From the NCBI GenBank assembly GCA_013214065.1, contig JABSPK010000007.1, positions 62,001 to 126,000 of the forward strand: 64,000 bases of DNA, written 5' to 3'. This document shows, piece after piece, positions 17,798-28,500 of the stretch. The notes under the pieces were generated by a model that saw only the letters and a program-made list of their open reading frames with translations, did not search any database and had not been told where the DNA came from. Every line of letters starts with the position of its first letter. Position 1 is the first letter of the stretch. The position numbers and the translations under genes are program-made. The DNA is from Flavobacteriaceae bacterium (GTDB taxonomy: Bacteria > Bacteroidota > Bacteroidia > Flavobacteriales > Flavobacteriaceae).

Positions 17798-17806
17798 GGG
17801 CTTGGG

Positions 17807-18307
17807 TTATAAAAGCAATTCGTAGCAGTGGAAGGGGGCCGCGCTTTGCTTGGGGAAATACACATCCCCCAGTCTCTGGTAGCCTCGGGCCTCGTAAAAT
17901 CGTTGGTTGCGGGTATTCAAGGAAAAGGTATCCAGACGTACTGAAACGCATCCCATTTGGCGGGCTTGTTGCTCGGCGAAATCCATCAATTGACGGGCAT
18001 GTCCTTTTCCTTGGTGGTCTGGATGGATACAGACGCGATGGATATAGGCATTTCGATCGTTTTCCGTCAGCCAATCGATCGCATGGTATTCGGCATCCAT
18101 ATGTTCAGAAACGACTATGGCCCCGATAAGCTCCGAATTTTCGATTTTCACGAATAGGGCTTCTTGGGCAAGGTCCGTTTCAAAGGCCGAACGCGAGGGG
18201 TAATGTTCGTTCCATTGATCAATGCCATTCGCACTCATGAAACGGGCACACGCCCTCGTAATTGCAAGAATATCATCGATTTCGGGTATCTTTGCACGTC
18301 GTATCAT
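17807..18307 (-). CDS. GNAT-family N-acetyltransferase
   Basis: A 166-residue acetyltransferase. The acetyl-CoA binding motif A reads RVCIHPDHQGKGHARQLMDF near residue 90, with the Q/R-x-x-G-x-G/A core. A C-terminal motif (NTRNQRFYEARGYQRLGDVYF) is typical of GNATs that acetylate small molecules or protein N-termini. Substrate unknown. It is the first gene of the minus-strand run that continues with MATE, enoyl-CoA hydratase, the membrane peptide, Gfo/Idh, the lpxH-like gene and the cupin. Confidence 0.92.
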   Translation of the reverse strand: MIRRAKIPEIDDILAITRACARFMSANGIDQWNEHYPSRSAFETDLAQEALFVKIENSELIGAIVVSEHMDAEYHAIDWLTENDRNAYIHRVCIHPDHQGKGHARQLMDFAEQQARQMGCVSVRLDTFSLNTRNQRFYEARGYQRLGDVYFPKQSAAPFHCYELLL

Positions 18308-18361
18308 ATGATTGCTTTCGATTAAATTGTAAATTTAGAGTATTAACGTAACAACCAAGCA

Positions 18362-19159
18362 ATGAACAATATTTTGGTACCCGTAGGGACCTCTCCCGAT
18401 TCCATTGAGACCCTGAAATACGCTATCGACTTCGCGGCCGATTTCGGATCAAAGGTTTATGTCATGGATGTGTTTTCTGTGAGTTCAGGAGCAGGGAATT
18501 TGGCCAACATCGAGCGGAAAGTAGCGACCAATAGCCGGCAACATATCAAAGAATTGATTGCCGATATCGACACCAAAGGGGTCGATATCAACATCGCCAC
18601 GTACAATGGGGATATCATCGATGGTTTGTTGGAAATCGATAAGGAGTTGGACATCGACCTGATCGTTATCGCCCCGCGTAGTAATGACATCAACGAGGCA
18701 CTGTATTTGGGCAACACCTCAGGGCGTATCGTCAAGGAAACCAATATACCTACGCTAATCGTCCCGAAGGGCACACAATACAAACCTGTCGAAACGGTAT
18801 TGACGGCTTTTAAATCCGGGATTTTGAAACGCAATAAAGTCCTGCATCCTTTGATTTCCATCGTGAACAAACATAAGCCTGAGGTCAATCTGTTGTTGGT
18901 CAAAACCCCGGGATATTCGGAGGCCGACCTTCAGATAAATACGGCCCTGCTTGATCTGAGCAAGAATTTGACGATCAGTGACAATGCGAACACCTATCTA
19001 GGGGTATTGCAACATTTTGAAACCAAGCATCCGGATTTGCTCTGTGTTTTCAGAAGGAAACGCGGCTTTTTCAAAAAGCTCTGGGAAAAGAGTACGGTGT
19101 TGAAATCGGAATTTTACGTTCCGGTACCTGTTTTGGTTTTGAGCGTAAAAAAGGATTAA
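18362..19159 (+). CDS. Universal stress protein family protein
   Basis: A 265-residue protein with an N-terminal Usp domain: NNILVPVGTSPDSIETLKYA opens the fold, and GNTSGRIVKETNIPTLIVPKG (near residue 120) matches the G-x2-G-x(9)-G-S/T type ATP-binding loop in modified form. The C-terminal half looks like a diverged second Usp-like unit ending VPVPVLVLSVKKD. Length fits the tandem-domain subfamily. Transcription diverges from the GNAT gene. Function beyond a stress-related nucleotide-binding role is unknown. Confidence 0.85.
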   Translation: MNNILVPVGTSPDSIETLKYAIDFAADFGSKVYVMDVFSVSSGAGNLANIERKVATNSRQHIKELIADIDTKGVDINIATYNGDIIDGLLEIDKELDIDLIVIAPRSNDINEALYLGNTSGRIVKETNIPTLIVPKGTQYKPVETVLTAFKSGILKRNKVLHPLISIVNKHKPEVNLLLVKTPGYSEADLQINTALLDLSKNLTISDNANTYLGVLQHFETKHPDLLCVFRRKRGFFKKLWEKSTVLKSEFYVPVPVLVLSVKKD

Positions 19160-19167
19160 GCCAAAAC

Positions 19168-19192
19168 ACATTTTGATACTTGTTCAAAATGT
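19168..19192. other. Perfect hairpin overlapping the tRNA promoter
   Basis: ACATTTTGA (19168-19176) and TCAAAATGT (19184-19192) form a perfect 9-base stem with a 7-base loop, 8 bases after the usp stop. The left arm contains the TTG of the tRNA promoter. It could act as a terminator for usp or as an operator, or be chance. No T-run follows. Confidence 0.45.
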
Positions 19193-19202
19193 ATTTCCTT
19201 TG
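19173..19202 (+). promoter_or_regulatory. Promoter of the tRNA-Ala gene
   Basis: TTG (19173-19175), 19 bases, then TTCCTTTG (19195-19202). The second box matches TAnnTTTG except at the second base, and the tRNA 5' end lies 9 bases further on. Confidence 0.6.
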
Positions 19203-19210
19203 CGCACTCT

Positions 19211-19287
19211 GGGGGATTAGCTCAGTTGGCTAGAGCGCTTGCCTGGCAGGCAAGAGGTCACCGGTTCGAATCCGGTATTCTCCACCA
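19211..19287 (+). tRNA. tRNA-Ala (anticodon GGC)
   Basis: A full cloverleaf. The acceptor stem GGGGGAT pairs with ATTCTCC and contains the G3:U70 pair that is the alanine identity element. The D arm is GCTC-AGTTGGCTA-GAGC. The anticodon stem CTTGC/GCAAG encloses CTGGCAG, giving anticodon GGC. The T arm is CCGG-TTCGAAT-CCGG. Discriminator A at 19284 is followed by an encoded CCA (19285-19287). Confidence 0.97.
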
Positions 19288-19327
19288 AAGCCGTCTTTAT
19301 GGATGGCTTTTTTTATGCGGTTATATT

Positions 19328-20038
19328 ATGGGAGGATTAGAAGGAAAAGTTGCTTACATCACCGGAGGCAGTAAGGGTATCGGACTGGGAATTGCCCAGG
19401 CCTTATTGGATATGGGTATGAAGGTGGCCATTAGTGCCCGTTCAGAACACTCCTTGGAGGCGGCCACCAAGCTGTTGGGTCAAGAAAGGGTGCTATATCT
19501 GGTGGCTGACGTATCGGTTTTCGAACAAGAGGAAGCAGCGGTTAGTCGCATTTTGGAGACTTGGGATGCTTTGGATGTGGTAATCGCCAATGCCGGAGTG
19601 GGGCATTTCGCAGCGGTAGATGAGCTTTCGTTGGAAGCTTGGGACCAAATGATCGCGACGAACCTAAGCGGGGCATTCCATACCTTGAAAGCTGCGGTTC
19701 CGGCTTTGAAAAATAGCCAAGGCTATTACTTGTCGATCGCCAGTCTTGCGGGCACGAATTTCTTCGCCAAAGGGGCAGGATATAATGCGAGCAAGTTCGG
19801 TTTGGTAGGTTTTACGCAAGCTGCCATGTTAGATCTTAGACAATATGGGATCAAGGTATCCACCATCATGCCCGGCAGTGTAGCAACGTATTTCAATGGC
19901 AACGAACCTTCTGAAAAGGATGCATGGAAAATCCAACCTGAGGATTTGGGCCAAATCGTGGTCGATCTGCTTAAAATGAATCCAAGGACCTTACCAAGTA
20001 AGGTTGAAGTACGGCCTAGCCGGCCTGATTTGAAGTGA
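19328..20038 (+). CDS. Short-chain dehydrogenase/reductase
   Basis: A 236-residue SDR from the ATG at 19328; the open frame upstream runs through the tRNA and is not coding. The nucleotide-binding motif is TGGSKGIGLGIAQ near residue 11, the structural motif NAGVGHF near residue 85, and the catalytic Tyr/Lys lie in YNASKFGL near residue 152 with the Ser in SIASLAG. Substrate unknown. It sits 40 bases downstream of tRNA-Ala and its stop abuts the stop of the convergent addB-like gene. Confidence 0.92.
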   Translation: MGGLEGKVAYITGGSKGIGLGIAQALLDMGMKVAISARSEHSLEAATKLLGQERVLYLVADVSVFEQEEAAVSRILETWDALDVVIANAGVGHFAAVDELSLEAWDQMIATNLSGAFHTLKAAVPALKNSQGYYLSIASLAGTNFFAKGAGYNASKFGLVGFTQAAMLDLRQYGIKVSTIMPGSVATYFNGNEPSEKDAWKIQPEDLGQIVVDLLKMNPRTLPSKVEVRPSRPDLK

Positions 20039-22792
20039 TCATTCTTCCAAATCGCAAATCGGGGTGTTCGGGTCGAAAATGGCCAAAATCAATTGCTTTA
20101 ACTGCTCGCTGAAACTTGAGATGACCTCTTGGTCGATAAGACGCTCCTTCGTTCTTGAATGTGTTGAAGACTTGGTCGCGAAGTAGCGAAGGCCCTTTTG
20201 AAGGTCTTTTATCGGAACCACAGCAGCGGAAAGCGGGGTGTCGGGATGCTGCGCATTGAACAATAGGGCATAGCACATTAACTGCAGTGCCTTATCTTTT
20301 TTTGGGTCGGAGCACGCATCTTCGAAACCGACGATTTCCGTTGCACTTGGAAGCACGTTCCCGGTTTTATAGTCCAAAATGACCGTTTGGCCATTGATCG
20401 ATTCGATGCGATCGATTTTTCCCTTCAATCGAACAGGATTTGGAATTCCGGGCAATGATAGTCCGGTTTCATAACCAGTTTCAACAGCGATCAAATGGAT
20501 GGAATCTTTTGTGACACGTTCTCGGTCAAAGGCGACCAAACGGGAAACGTAGGTCAGGATCACTTCAAAGGCGATGAGGTTTTTGCCTTTGCGGGCTCCG
20601 TTGTTCGGAAAAAATGCGTTGAAGTGGTCACTAACAACCTTTACTAAGGACGCTTCTATGGTATCCAAGGCGCGTTCGGTGATGGTGGTGCCAACATAAG
20701 GGCGATACAGGTCTTCCAAACTATCGTGGATGATCGTGCCAAAGGTGTTCGGGGCAATGGTGGCTTCAATGCTTTCGATTTCCTTGATGCCCAGGAGGTA
20801 TTGCCTATAGAATTGCATGGGATTGCGGATGTAGGTCGCAAGGGATGAGGGAGAGAATCCTTTTTCACCGAATTGGTGCAAAGCAAGCACCATCGCATCG
20901 GTTTTTGGTATTTCCTTCAATGGGGTATTTTGGTAAGGAACACGTGGTGAAAGTTTGCGATGGGTAATTTGCCAAGGGATGGCGGTATCGGTCAACAACT
21001 GTGAGAGCAATCTACTTTTCTCACCGCTTTCCAAGACATCGGCCTCGGTATTATAGGTCAAATAGACGTTTTTGGCCCTTTGGAGCAAGCGGTAGAAATG
21101 GTAGGTATATATAGCGTCTTTTTCTTTATGGGTCGGGAGCGCGAATTCCTTTTTGATATCATATGGGATAAAGGAATTCATGTTCTTGCCACTAGGGAGT
21201 ATACCCTCGTTTACGGAACAAAGGATGACCGTCTCGAAATCCAAGGAACGGGTTTCTAGCATCCCCATGATTTGGAGTCCTTTAAAGGGATCGCCTTTAA
21301 AGTGTATTCGTGCCGAAGCCACATGGGCATCCAACAGCGGTTTGAGTGCGGCTAGGGTTAGGAGTGCGGGATAGTTGGCCAAGGCTTCCTCAAGTGATTT
21401 TAAAATGGCCCTTAGTTGCCGATGACTTTCCATTTGAAAAGGGCCTTCGAGAATCCCTTTAGCTTCAAGATCGACCAGCATCCCATAGGCCATCTCAATA
21501 AAAAGCCGAGGTCCGAGGGTGGTCGGCCCTATGAACAACCGTTGTAGGAAATCATTTTCTTCAGCAACCAGCCTTTTCAATTGGTCTTGATCAACAAAAA
21601 CCGAGTTTCCTGAGTGGACGAGACGTTCCAAGGCGCTGACCAAGCCCTTTTGATGGATCTCGATGAGCTGTGCCATCAAGGGGTTCCCTAAAACCTGTAG
21701 CAAATCGGTATAGCGCCAACCCTTCTTGGTCTTGGTTAACTGAAAAGCCAGACAATCACTTAGCATGCGATACACAGCGGTACGTTCGACGGGGTATCCC
21801 ATGGTGATGTTCACCGGGCCGATATGCTCCGGAAGGGCGTTCATCAATGCCGGCAATAGGGCTTCATCGGCCAAGACCAAAGCGACCTTGTCAAGATGCT
21901 TTCGTTGTGCGTGGAGCCTGGCCAAAAGGGAACCGGCATACTTTGCTTGTGAAACGTATTTGGGAATGCCGATGACCTCCATGTGTTTCGGTTCGAGGTA
22001 ATGTGCCGAGACTCCTTGCAGGGCATTGTTTTTTAAAAAGGGCCATTCCCTTTGGTATTTCCTGATAAAATAGGAGGCGTCATGTTGTGGGTCGTTCAGG
22101 AAATAGCGATCGGTGTCCCAGTAAATGCTGTTGTTGGGATGTTCCAGAAATTTCTGAAGGATGCGTTGTTCAGACGTATTCAATGCATTGAACCCAATGA
22201 AAACGAAGCTGGAACCACCTTGACGTTCAAGGTAAGCATCGCAATTTTCATACGCTTTTCGGTACAGCAGTCCCTGATGTCCTGCGGATTTGTCAATCAA
22301 CGCACTGACAAAGCGATCATACAAGGGACTTAGGCTTTCCCAAAACCGAAGGTAATTCGAGACCAAACTGTTCGATTCCGCTTGTACGCCCCATTCGTTC
22401 AATCGTTTCGCTGACGCCAAATAAGAAAACAAGGTTTTGGAATCGATCAAATGCCTATCGATTTCATTGAAATCAGCCAAGAGAAGTTGCCCCCACTTAA
22501 GAAAGCTTTCGAGATTTTCCTTTTCAGGGATGTCGGATTCGAGATACGCTTCGTACAACTCGAATTGCAAAAAGGTGTTGGCGATGGGGTCCAAGCCTGA
22601 AATCTCCGCGATAAACGCTTCGATACTCTTTATTTCTGGGGCGATTATCGGAGCATCCAGGTAATTGGCAATGTATTTCCTAAGAAAGGTTCCTGATCTG
22701 ATGCTGGGTACAACGAATACCAAACCACTGAAGTTGGATCTGTCGTTCCAAATCCGGTCGATGATCGTTTCAAGGAATGGTTTCGTTCGCAT
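20039..22792 (-). CDS. AddB-like PD-(D/E)XK nuclease
   Basis: A 917-residue protein that resembles the AddB/RecB-family nuclease subunit of double-strand-break processing complexes. The N-terminal part has FSGLVFVVPSIRSGTFLRKYI in the position of the AddB ATP-binding region, without a canonical Walker lysine. The C-terminal PD-(D/E)XK domain is visible as KGKIDRIESINGQTVILDYKTGNV near residue 790, with the Asp and the D-Y-K core. AddB often holds a 4Fe-4S cluster; no clear four-cysteine set is seen. Its likely partner is the AddA-like protein at 25529-28624. The ATG lies 13 bases after the ompA terminator stem. Confidence 0.85.
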   Translation of the reverse strand: MRTKPFLETIIDRIWNDRSNFSGLVFVVPSIRSGTFLRKYIANYLDAPIIAPEIKSIEAFIAEISGLDPIANTFLQFELYEAYLESDIPEKENLESFLKWGQLLLADFNEIDRHLIDSKTLFSYLASAKRLNEWGVQAESNSLVSNYLRFWESLSPLYDRFVSALIDKSAGHQGLLYRKAYENCDAYLERQGGSSFVFIGFNALNTSEQRILQKFLEHPNNSIYWDTDRYFLNDPQHDASYFIRKYQREWPFLKNNALQGVSAHYLEPKHMEVIGIPKYVSQAKYAGSLLARLHAQRKHLDKVALVLADEALLPALMNALPEHIGPVNITMGYPVERTAVYRMLSDCLAFQLTKTKKGWRYTDLLQVLGNPLMAQLIEIHQKGLVSALERLVHSGNSVFVDQDQLKRLVAEENDFLQRLFIGPTTLGPRLFIEMAYGMLVDLEAKGILEGPFQMESHRQLRAILKSLEEALANYPALLTLAALKPLLDAHVASARIHFKGDPFKGLQIMGMLETRSLDFETVILCSVNEGILPSGKNMNSFIPYDIKKEFALPTHKEKDAIYTYHFYRLLQRAKNVYLTYNTEADVLESGEKSRLLSQLLTDTAIPWQITHRKLSPRVPYQNTPLKEIPKTDAMVLALHQFGEKGFSPSSLATYIRNPMQFYRQYLLGIKEIESIEATIAPNTFGTIIHDSLEDLYRPYVGTTITERALDTIEASLVKVVSDHFNAFFPNNGARKGKNLIAFEVILTYVSRLVAFDRERVTKDSIHLIAVETGYETGLSLPGIPNPVRLKGKIDRIESINGQTVILDYKTGNVLPSATEIVGFEDACSDPKKDKALQLMCYALLFNAQHPDTPLSAAVVPIKDLQKGLRYFATKSSTHSRTKERLIDQEVISSFSEQLKQLILAIFDPNTPICDLEE

Positions 22793-22796
22793 GGGG

Positions 22797-22830
22797 TCAA
22801 AAAGAAAGCCCCGGCAAAATGCCGAGGCTT
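22797..22830 (-). terminator. Intrinsic terminator after ompA
   Basis: AAGCC-CGGC (22806-22815) and GCCG-GGCTT (22821-22830) form a 10-base stem with one mismatch and a 5-base loop. On the minus strand it is followed by TTTCTTTTT. The tail ends 5 bases before the addB ATG. Confidence 0.78.
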
Positions 22831-22860
22831 AAAGTTATAAGGAGATACTCTTACTTAAAC

Positions 22861-24219
22861 TTACTTCACAAGGTTGATTTCAACCCTTCTGTTTTGGGTT
22901 CTACCAGCTCTTGTATTGTTGGTAGCGATTGGCTTGTCTTCACCGTATCCGATGGCGCTCAATCGGTCAGCTCCAATTCCTTTGTCGATCAAGAAATCCC
23001 TTACGGCATTTGCTCTTGACTCAGAAAGTGATTGGTTCAATTTAGCACTACCAACGCTATCAGTGTGACCTTCTACGGTAAACTTAGCAGTTGGGTACTC
23101 GTTCAAGATTTGGATGATGTCTACCATTACTGAAGTTGACTCAGCTTTGATTGAAGACTTACCAGTGTCGAACAAGATAGTTCTTGCGTAGTCGTTCAAT
23201 TGCTTTTGAACTTCTTCAGTTACTTCTGGACATCCGTTGTTGGCAACAGTTCCAGCAACTTGAGGACATTGGTCGTCTTTATCAAGAACGCTGTCACCAT
23301 CGCTGTCTGGCCATGGGCAACCTTTGTTTTCAGCAGGACCTGCCTCACTTGGGCAATCGTCATCTTTGTCAGCAACACCGTCACCGTCAGCATCAGGACA
23401 TCCGGCTAAAGCGGCTGTACCAGCTTCGTTAGGACAAGCGTCGTCTTTGTCGGCAATACCATCGCCATCAGCATCAGGACATCCGTTCATTTCTTTTGAA
23501 CCAGCTTGGTCAGGGCAGCTATCTTTTCCATCTTCGATGCCATCACCGTCAGAATCAGGACATCCGTTGAAAGCTTCCAAACCAGCAACTTCTGGACAAG
23601 CATCGTCTTTGTCGTAGATGCCGTCACCATCGGTATCGGTACCACCGAAACGGATGCTAACACCAGCCAAATGTTGGAAGTGCTTTACACCATAATCTTC
23701 GAAGGCATGCTTGTATTGGGTTTGAACGGTTACACCGACATTGTCGTTGAACCAGTAGTTGAAACCAAGACCTCCATTGAAGGTACCGGCTCCGATTTCA
23801 TCGACCCAAGTATATCCACCACCGATTTCAGCGAATGGATCCAATTTGGTGTTCTTTAAAAAGTTGTATTTGATCGTACCATCAATAGCGTAGTGTGACA
23901 AATCATCGGCTTCTACATCGCCCAACTTGTCGATTCTGTTCAAAGACCCACGAACGCCTACTGAGAAACCATCACCCACGTAACGGGAAACGGATACATA
24001 CGACAAAGAAGGAATGATGTTCCAGTGGTCGTTGGCGTTGAAGTACTCTTCAAACAAATTGCCTGTTGGGTAAGCAGCAGAGTTGTCATTGGTAGGATAA
24101 ACGTCGATCGCGTTGACACCTATGCTCACCTGCCAAGGGTTATTTTCGTCTTGCGCTTGTAGGTTGTTTAAGCCCAGAACAAGTAAGGCAACAACTAAAA
24201 ATTTGCTAAGATGTTTCAT
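22861..24219 (-). CDS. OmpA-family outer-membrane protein with type-3 thrombospondin repeats
   Basis: A 452-residue outer-membrane protein from the ATG at 24219. A signal peptide ends at LNNLQAQ. Residues about 25-190 are an eight-strand-type beta-barrel. Residues about 190-310 hold five Asp-rich calcium-binding repeats of the form [16 protein letters not shown]. The C-terminal OmpA domain has [32 protein letters not shown] and NRRVEI, which bind peptidoglycan. This is a typical abundant Bacteroidota envelope protein that links wall and outer membrane. Its promoter (24254-24283) is close to consensus and a terminator follows it. Confidence 0.95.
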   Translation of the reverse strand: MKHLSKFLVVALLVLGLNNLQAQDENNPWQVSIGVNAIDVYPTNDNSAAYPTGNLFEEYFNANDHWNIIPSLSYVSVSRYVGDGFSVGVRGSLNRIDKLGDVEADDLSHYAIDGTIKYNFLKNTKLDPFAEIGGGYTWVDEIGAGTFNGGLGFNYWFNDNVGVTVQTQYKHAFEDYGVKHFQHLAGVSIRFGGTDTDGDGIYDKDDACPEVAGLEAFNGCPDSDGDGIEDGKDSCPDQAGSKEMNGCPDADGDGIADKDDACPNEAGTAALAGCPDADGDGVADKDDDCPSEAGPAENKGCPWPDSDGDSVLDKDDQCPQVAGTVANNGCPEVTEEVQKQLNDYARTILFDTGKSSIKAESTSVMVDIIQILNEYPTAKFTVEGHTDSVGSAKLNQSLSESRANAVRDFLIDKGIGADRLSAIGYGEDKPIATNNTRAGRTQNRRVEINLVK

Positions 24220-24253
24220 GTTCAAAATTTTAAGTTTAAGTGTTTATCAGCTG

Positions 24254-24283
24254 CAAATGTAAGTTGTTAAGAACTATTAACAA
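24254..24283 (-). promoter_or_regulatory. Strong Bacteroidota promoter for ompA
   Basis: On the minus strand TTTTG ends at TTG (24281-24283), 19 bases follow, then TACATTTG (24254-24261), a full match to the consensus. It lies 34 bases upstream of the ompA ATG, consistent with high expression. Confidence 0.8.
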
Positions 24284-24332
24284 AATCAATTTCTCATTTT
24301 TTTTGGTGCATTACATGGATTATTTCGTACCG

Positions 24333-25526
24333 TTAAACGATTTTTAAAGCCCTTCCAACTTCAACAAAAGCGGCGATTGCTTTGTCCAAATGCGCTTGAT
24401 TATGGGCAGCCGATAACTGCACCCGAATCCGGGCTTTTTCCTTAGGAACCACCGGATAAAAGAAGCCGATGACATAGATGCCCTTTTCCAACAACATATC
24501 GGCCATTTGTTGTGACAGCTTGGCGTTATATAGCATCACCGGTACAATGGCACTGTCGCCATCGATGATATCGAATCCAGCTTCTTTCATCCCTTTTTTG
24601 AAGTATGCGGTATTCCATTCGAGGCGATCGCGCAAGCTGGTATCGTTTTCCAGCATGTCGAATACTTTGATCGACGCCCCGACTATGGCCGGTGCCAGGG
24701 AATTTGAAAATAGATAAGGTCGTGACCGCTGCCGGAGGATTTCGATGATTTCCTTTTTACCGGTGGTATACCCACCCATCGCCCCACCTAAGGCTTTTCC
24801 TAAAGTTCCCGTAATGATATCGATGCGTTCCATGACACCTTTTTCTTCAAGTGTACCGCGACCGGTACCGCCGATGAAGCCGGCAGCGTGACATTCGTCG
24901 ATCATCACCAAGGCGTCATGCTTATCGGCCAGGTCACAGATTTGGTCAAGGGGGGCCAATAGTCCATCCATGGAGAAAACCCCATCGGTTACGATGATCT
25001 TGAATCGTGCACCGTCGGTATTGGCTTGCTCCAATTGGGTTTCCAGATCATCCATATCGTTGTTGCGATACCGATACCTTTTCGCTTTACAAAGGCGTAC
25101 CCCGTCAATGATCGAAGCGTGGTTCAGGGAGTCTGAAATAATGGCGTCTTCGGCCGTCAATAAAGGTTCGAAAACCCCACCATTGGCGTCAAAAGCCGCC
25201 GCATATAAAATCGTATCCTCCGTTTTGTAGAAGGAGGCTATCTTGGCCTCAAGCTCTTTATGGATGTCCTGTGTGCCGCAGATGAACCGCACCGAAGACA
25301 TGCCAAAACCATGGGAATCCAAAGTGGCCTTTGCCGCTTCGATAACTTCAGGATGCGAAGAAAGACCAAGATAGTTGTTGGCGCAGAAGTTGATGACCTC
25401 CTCACCGGTCGCTATCTTGATTACCGCATCTTGTGGTGATACGATGACGCGTTCTTTCTTGAATAGACCGGCTTCTTCGATTCCGTCGAGTTCGGCCTGT
25501 AAATGTGCTTTTATTTTTCCGTACAT
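24333..25526 (-). CDS. kbl: Glycine C-acetyltransferase (2-amino-3-ketobutyrate CoA ligase)
   Basis: A PLP enzyme of 397 residues that cleaves 2-amino-3-ketobutyrate with CoA into glycine and acetyl-CoA in threonine breakdown. The PLP lysine is in [21 protein letters not shown] near residue 243. Upstream, [20 protein letters not shown] is typical of alpha-oxoamine synthases; [18 protein letters not shown] holds the PLP-binding Asp and His. It starts 2 bases after the AddA-like stop, so it is probably co-transcribed with that gene; no threonine dehydrogenase is in the window. Confidence 0.95.
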   Translation of the reverse strand: MYGKIKAHLQAELDGIEEAGLFKKERVIVSPQDAVIKIATGEEVINFCANNYLGLSSHPEVIEAAKATLDSHGFGMSSVRFICGTQDIHKELEAKIASFYKTEDTILYAAAFDANGGVFEPLLTAEDAIISDSLNHASIIDGVRLCKAKRYRYRNNDMDDLETQLEQANTDGARFKIIVTDGVFSMDGLLAPLDQICDLADKHDALVMIDECHAAGFIGGTGRGTLEEKGVMERIDIITGTLGKALGGAMGGYTTGKKEIIEILRQRSRPYLFSNSLAPAIVGASIKVFDMLENDTSLRDRLEWNTAYFKKGMKEAGFDIIDGDSAIVPVMLYNAKLSQQMADMLLEKGIYVIGFFYPVVPKEKARIRVQLSAAHNQAHLDKAIAAFVEVGRALKIV

Positions 25527-25528
25527 GT

Positions 25529-28500
25529 TTATACCAATAAAGGGTTCACCGTTTCGTTTAGATAAACCAAGATTTTGTGTTCGACAAAGTACCCCATTTT
25601 TGTAAGAATATCGGCATAGGTTTCGATTTGATTTCGATGCGAGGGTGAGGCCTCGCCCGTTTTGTAGTCGATGACCGTTGCCCGCTTTCCAAAGAAGACC
25701 ATCTTATCCGGCCGTAAGACATTCCCATCCTCAAGTAACAACTCGCGCTCATTGTAAACTTCCAGGCCTTCGGTAAAGAAGGGTGCCAAGGTAGGGTGAA
25801 CGATCACTTCCGTAAGGATGTTTCGGATTATCCCTAACCGATCATTGGGCACCTGGAATCTGTTGAGCACGGGCTCCAAATCCGAAACCGAATATACATC
25901 CCCTAGCATACGGTGTAGCAAACTGCCGTGTTCTAGGGCTTCTTGACGTGTAGCGGTAACCTTTTCGGAAGTGGCGACCCAGGCATTGAAACGATCTTGA
26001 TTCGCAAGGGTATATATATAAGGTATAGGTGTCACGGCTTCAGTAGAATGGGTTGGTGCCTTGTTCCTGCTCAGTTGACCGAATCGATACGATGGGGTAC
26101 CGGGCTCATATCGGCCTTGTGTTTTGACAAAACCTTCGAAAAGTTGGGCATAGCCCATACTGCCGCTGTTTTTCGGTGAAGGCTGGGTTGAGATCACAAA
26201 AAGGCCTTTGATGGCCCTGGTACAAGCCACGTAAAGGACATTAAGATCATCTAACTGCGACTTCCATTGTTCGACTTTGGCGATTTCGGCAATCGATTCA
26301 GAGACTTCGGGTAGTTCTGTTGAAGCATTGACAAGAAATTCATCGAAACCTTCGAATTGTTCGGATGCTAAGGGAACCCATAATTTATTCGCTTTTTTCC
26401 GATCGGCGATGACCGTATCGGCATACGGAAAAATCGTAAAGGGGAACTCAAGGCCTTTTGCCCTGTGGATGCTCATGATCCGAACCGCCGCTTTTCCCTC
26501 GAGGGTGGGCAATGCCAGTTGATCTTTATTCCGATCCCAATATTGAAGGAATCCATAGAGGCTATCAGTCGTTCGGTTCGGAAGGGCAACCTCATCAAGT
26601 AAGGCGTTGATATAGGCATTCGAATCTTGGATCAAATTGAATTTTAGGATGGCCTCTTCAAGAATATCCAAGACTTCTTTCGACCCGACTTTGGCGAGGT
26701 CGAACCCATAAACGGTTTTCAAATGATCCGGAAGGATGGGCAAGGTCGCAGCAATGAAGTCGTGGACTTGGTGATGGGCTTTCGCTAAAAAACGCAATAG
26801 ATCGAATCGGACTTCCATTTCGGAAGGCGCTTGGATCAATCGCAACAAACCGACCAAAAAGAGCACTTCTTGGCTGTTTTTCAGCAATAACGAATCGGCG
26901 GTGATGACCGGTATCCCCTTTTCAATCAGGGAGTTCGCCAAAATGGGACCCCGCCTGTTTTCACGGATCAAAATACAGATGTCGTGGAGCGCATGGCCCA
27001 AATCGAGCAGATGGGCAATTCGGTCTGCAACTCTTGCGAGATGGGCATCTTCAGTGGTCTCAGGGTCGGCACCCACGAAATTCAGTTCAACATAGCCGCC
27101 TGGGCGACCGTTCGATTCTTGAAAGGTGGTTTGACTGAAAAGAGCGCGATGTGAAGGGGATTCGAGTTGTTCGGCCACCCCTTTGAAAAAGTTGTTGTTA
27201 AAATCGATGATCTCATCATGACTGCGCCAGTTCGTTTTCAATACCGTGATTTGGGGATCGAGCTGAAACGGATTTTCCAACGATTGGTTCAAGGCCAAGA
27301 ATTGCTCGGGATCGCCCCCTCGCCATCGATAGATCGATTGCTTCACATCGCCCACGAGAAGTAATGATCCCGGTTCACCACGCTCATCCTCGCTTTCAAG
27401 GGCATTGGCGATAAGTGGTATCAAGTTGTTCCATTGCAATTTGGAGGTGTCTTGGAACTCGTCGATGAAGTAGTGCCGGAACTTTTCGCCCAGGCGTTCA
27501 TAGATGAAAGGGGCAGGTTGTCCTTTGATCTGTTTTGAAATGAGGGAGTTGAATTCCGAGATCGGAAGGATCCCGTTTTCAATTTTAATCTTCTCGACCA
27601 TTTTCCCGATTTCGGATAGCAAAGCCAAGGGCACCAAGTTCTTTTGGCAATTCATCAGAAACGCCAAGGTGTAGTGACTTTGTTTGATGGAATTGAAAAT
27701 ATGCGTTAATCGAGGATGCAAGGCATCCAGCTTGGCCTTGATAGGTTCAGGTTTACTTTTGGCATACAGGGGCTGGGAGTCGAATTCTTGTTTCCATACG
27801 GCTTTGAAATCGATTTGAAAGTTCCCGTTTTTGATGGTCTCCATGAACTTTGGGAAGGCCCCCCGATTGAAGTCAGAGGCCTCGAGTCCATTTTCATCGA
27901 TGAGGGCCAAGGCTTCTTCGGCCCAATTTCGCATTTGTTGTTGCAAGGTCTTGACGCGTTCAGCCAGCTTTTTTCTGAGGGCGATGAATCGTGCCAATCC
28001 TTTTTGCTGTATAAGGGCCAATGGGCCTTGATGGTTTTCTTGAAAGAGGATTTTGCCCATGGCTTCCAAATCGAAAGCGATGTTCCAGCTTTTACCCTGC
28101 TGGATCTTTTCAAGTGAAAACTCCAGCAACAGTCTAGTGACGTCCATATCCTCACCGGAAGCTATCAGTAAATCGTTCACCGCTTCCTGCAACAGGCGCT
28201 CAACGTTCAATTCGACCTCGAAATTTTGTGCGACCCCGAGATCCCGGGCAAAGGTCCTGATGATCCTGTGGTTGAACTTGTCAATGGTCGATACCTCGAA
28301 AAACCCGTAGTTGTGGAGTAAGGATTTTAAACTGTATTTGGCTTTGGCCCGAAGGGCTTCATCGGTCAGGTCAAGTTCTTTTTTGACTTCATCGAACATC
28401 GACCTGTTCTTGGCAGGTAGTGGGTCTTGCCCGAAGGCGAAAAGATTGTCGAGGATCCGTTCTTTCATTTCGGCCACCGCCTTGTTGGTGAAGGTTATGG

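Noticed and set aside
19226-19327. Upstream extension of the SDR frame into the tRNA gene
   Set aside because: It covers the tRNA-Ala itself; the ATG at 19328 fits the conserved SDR N-terminus.
23324-23632. DNA repeats in the ompA gene region
   Set aside because: They are coding repeats for the Asp-rich type-3 thrombospondin units, not extragenic repeats or a mobile element.
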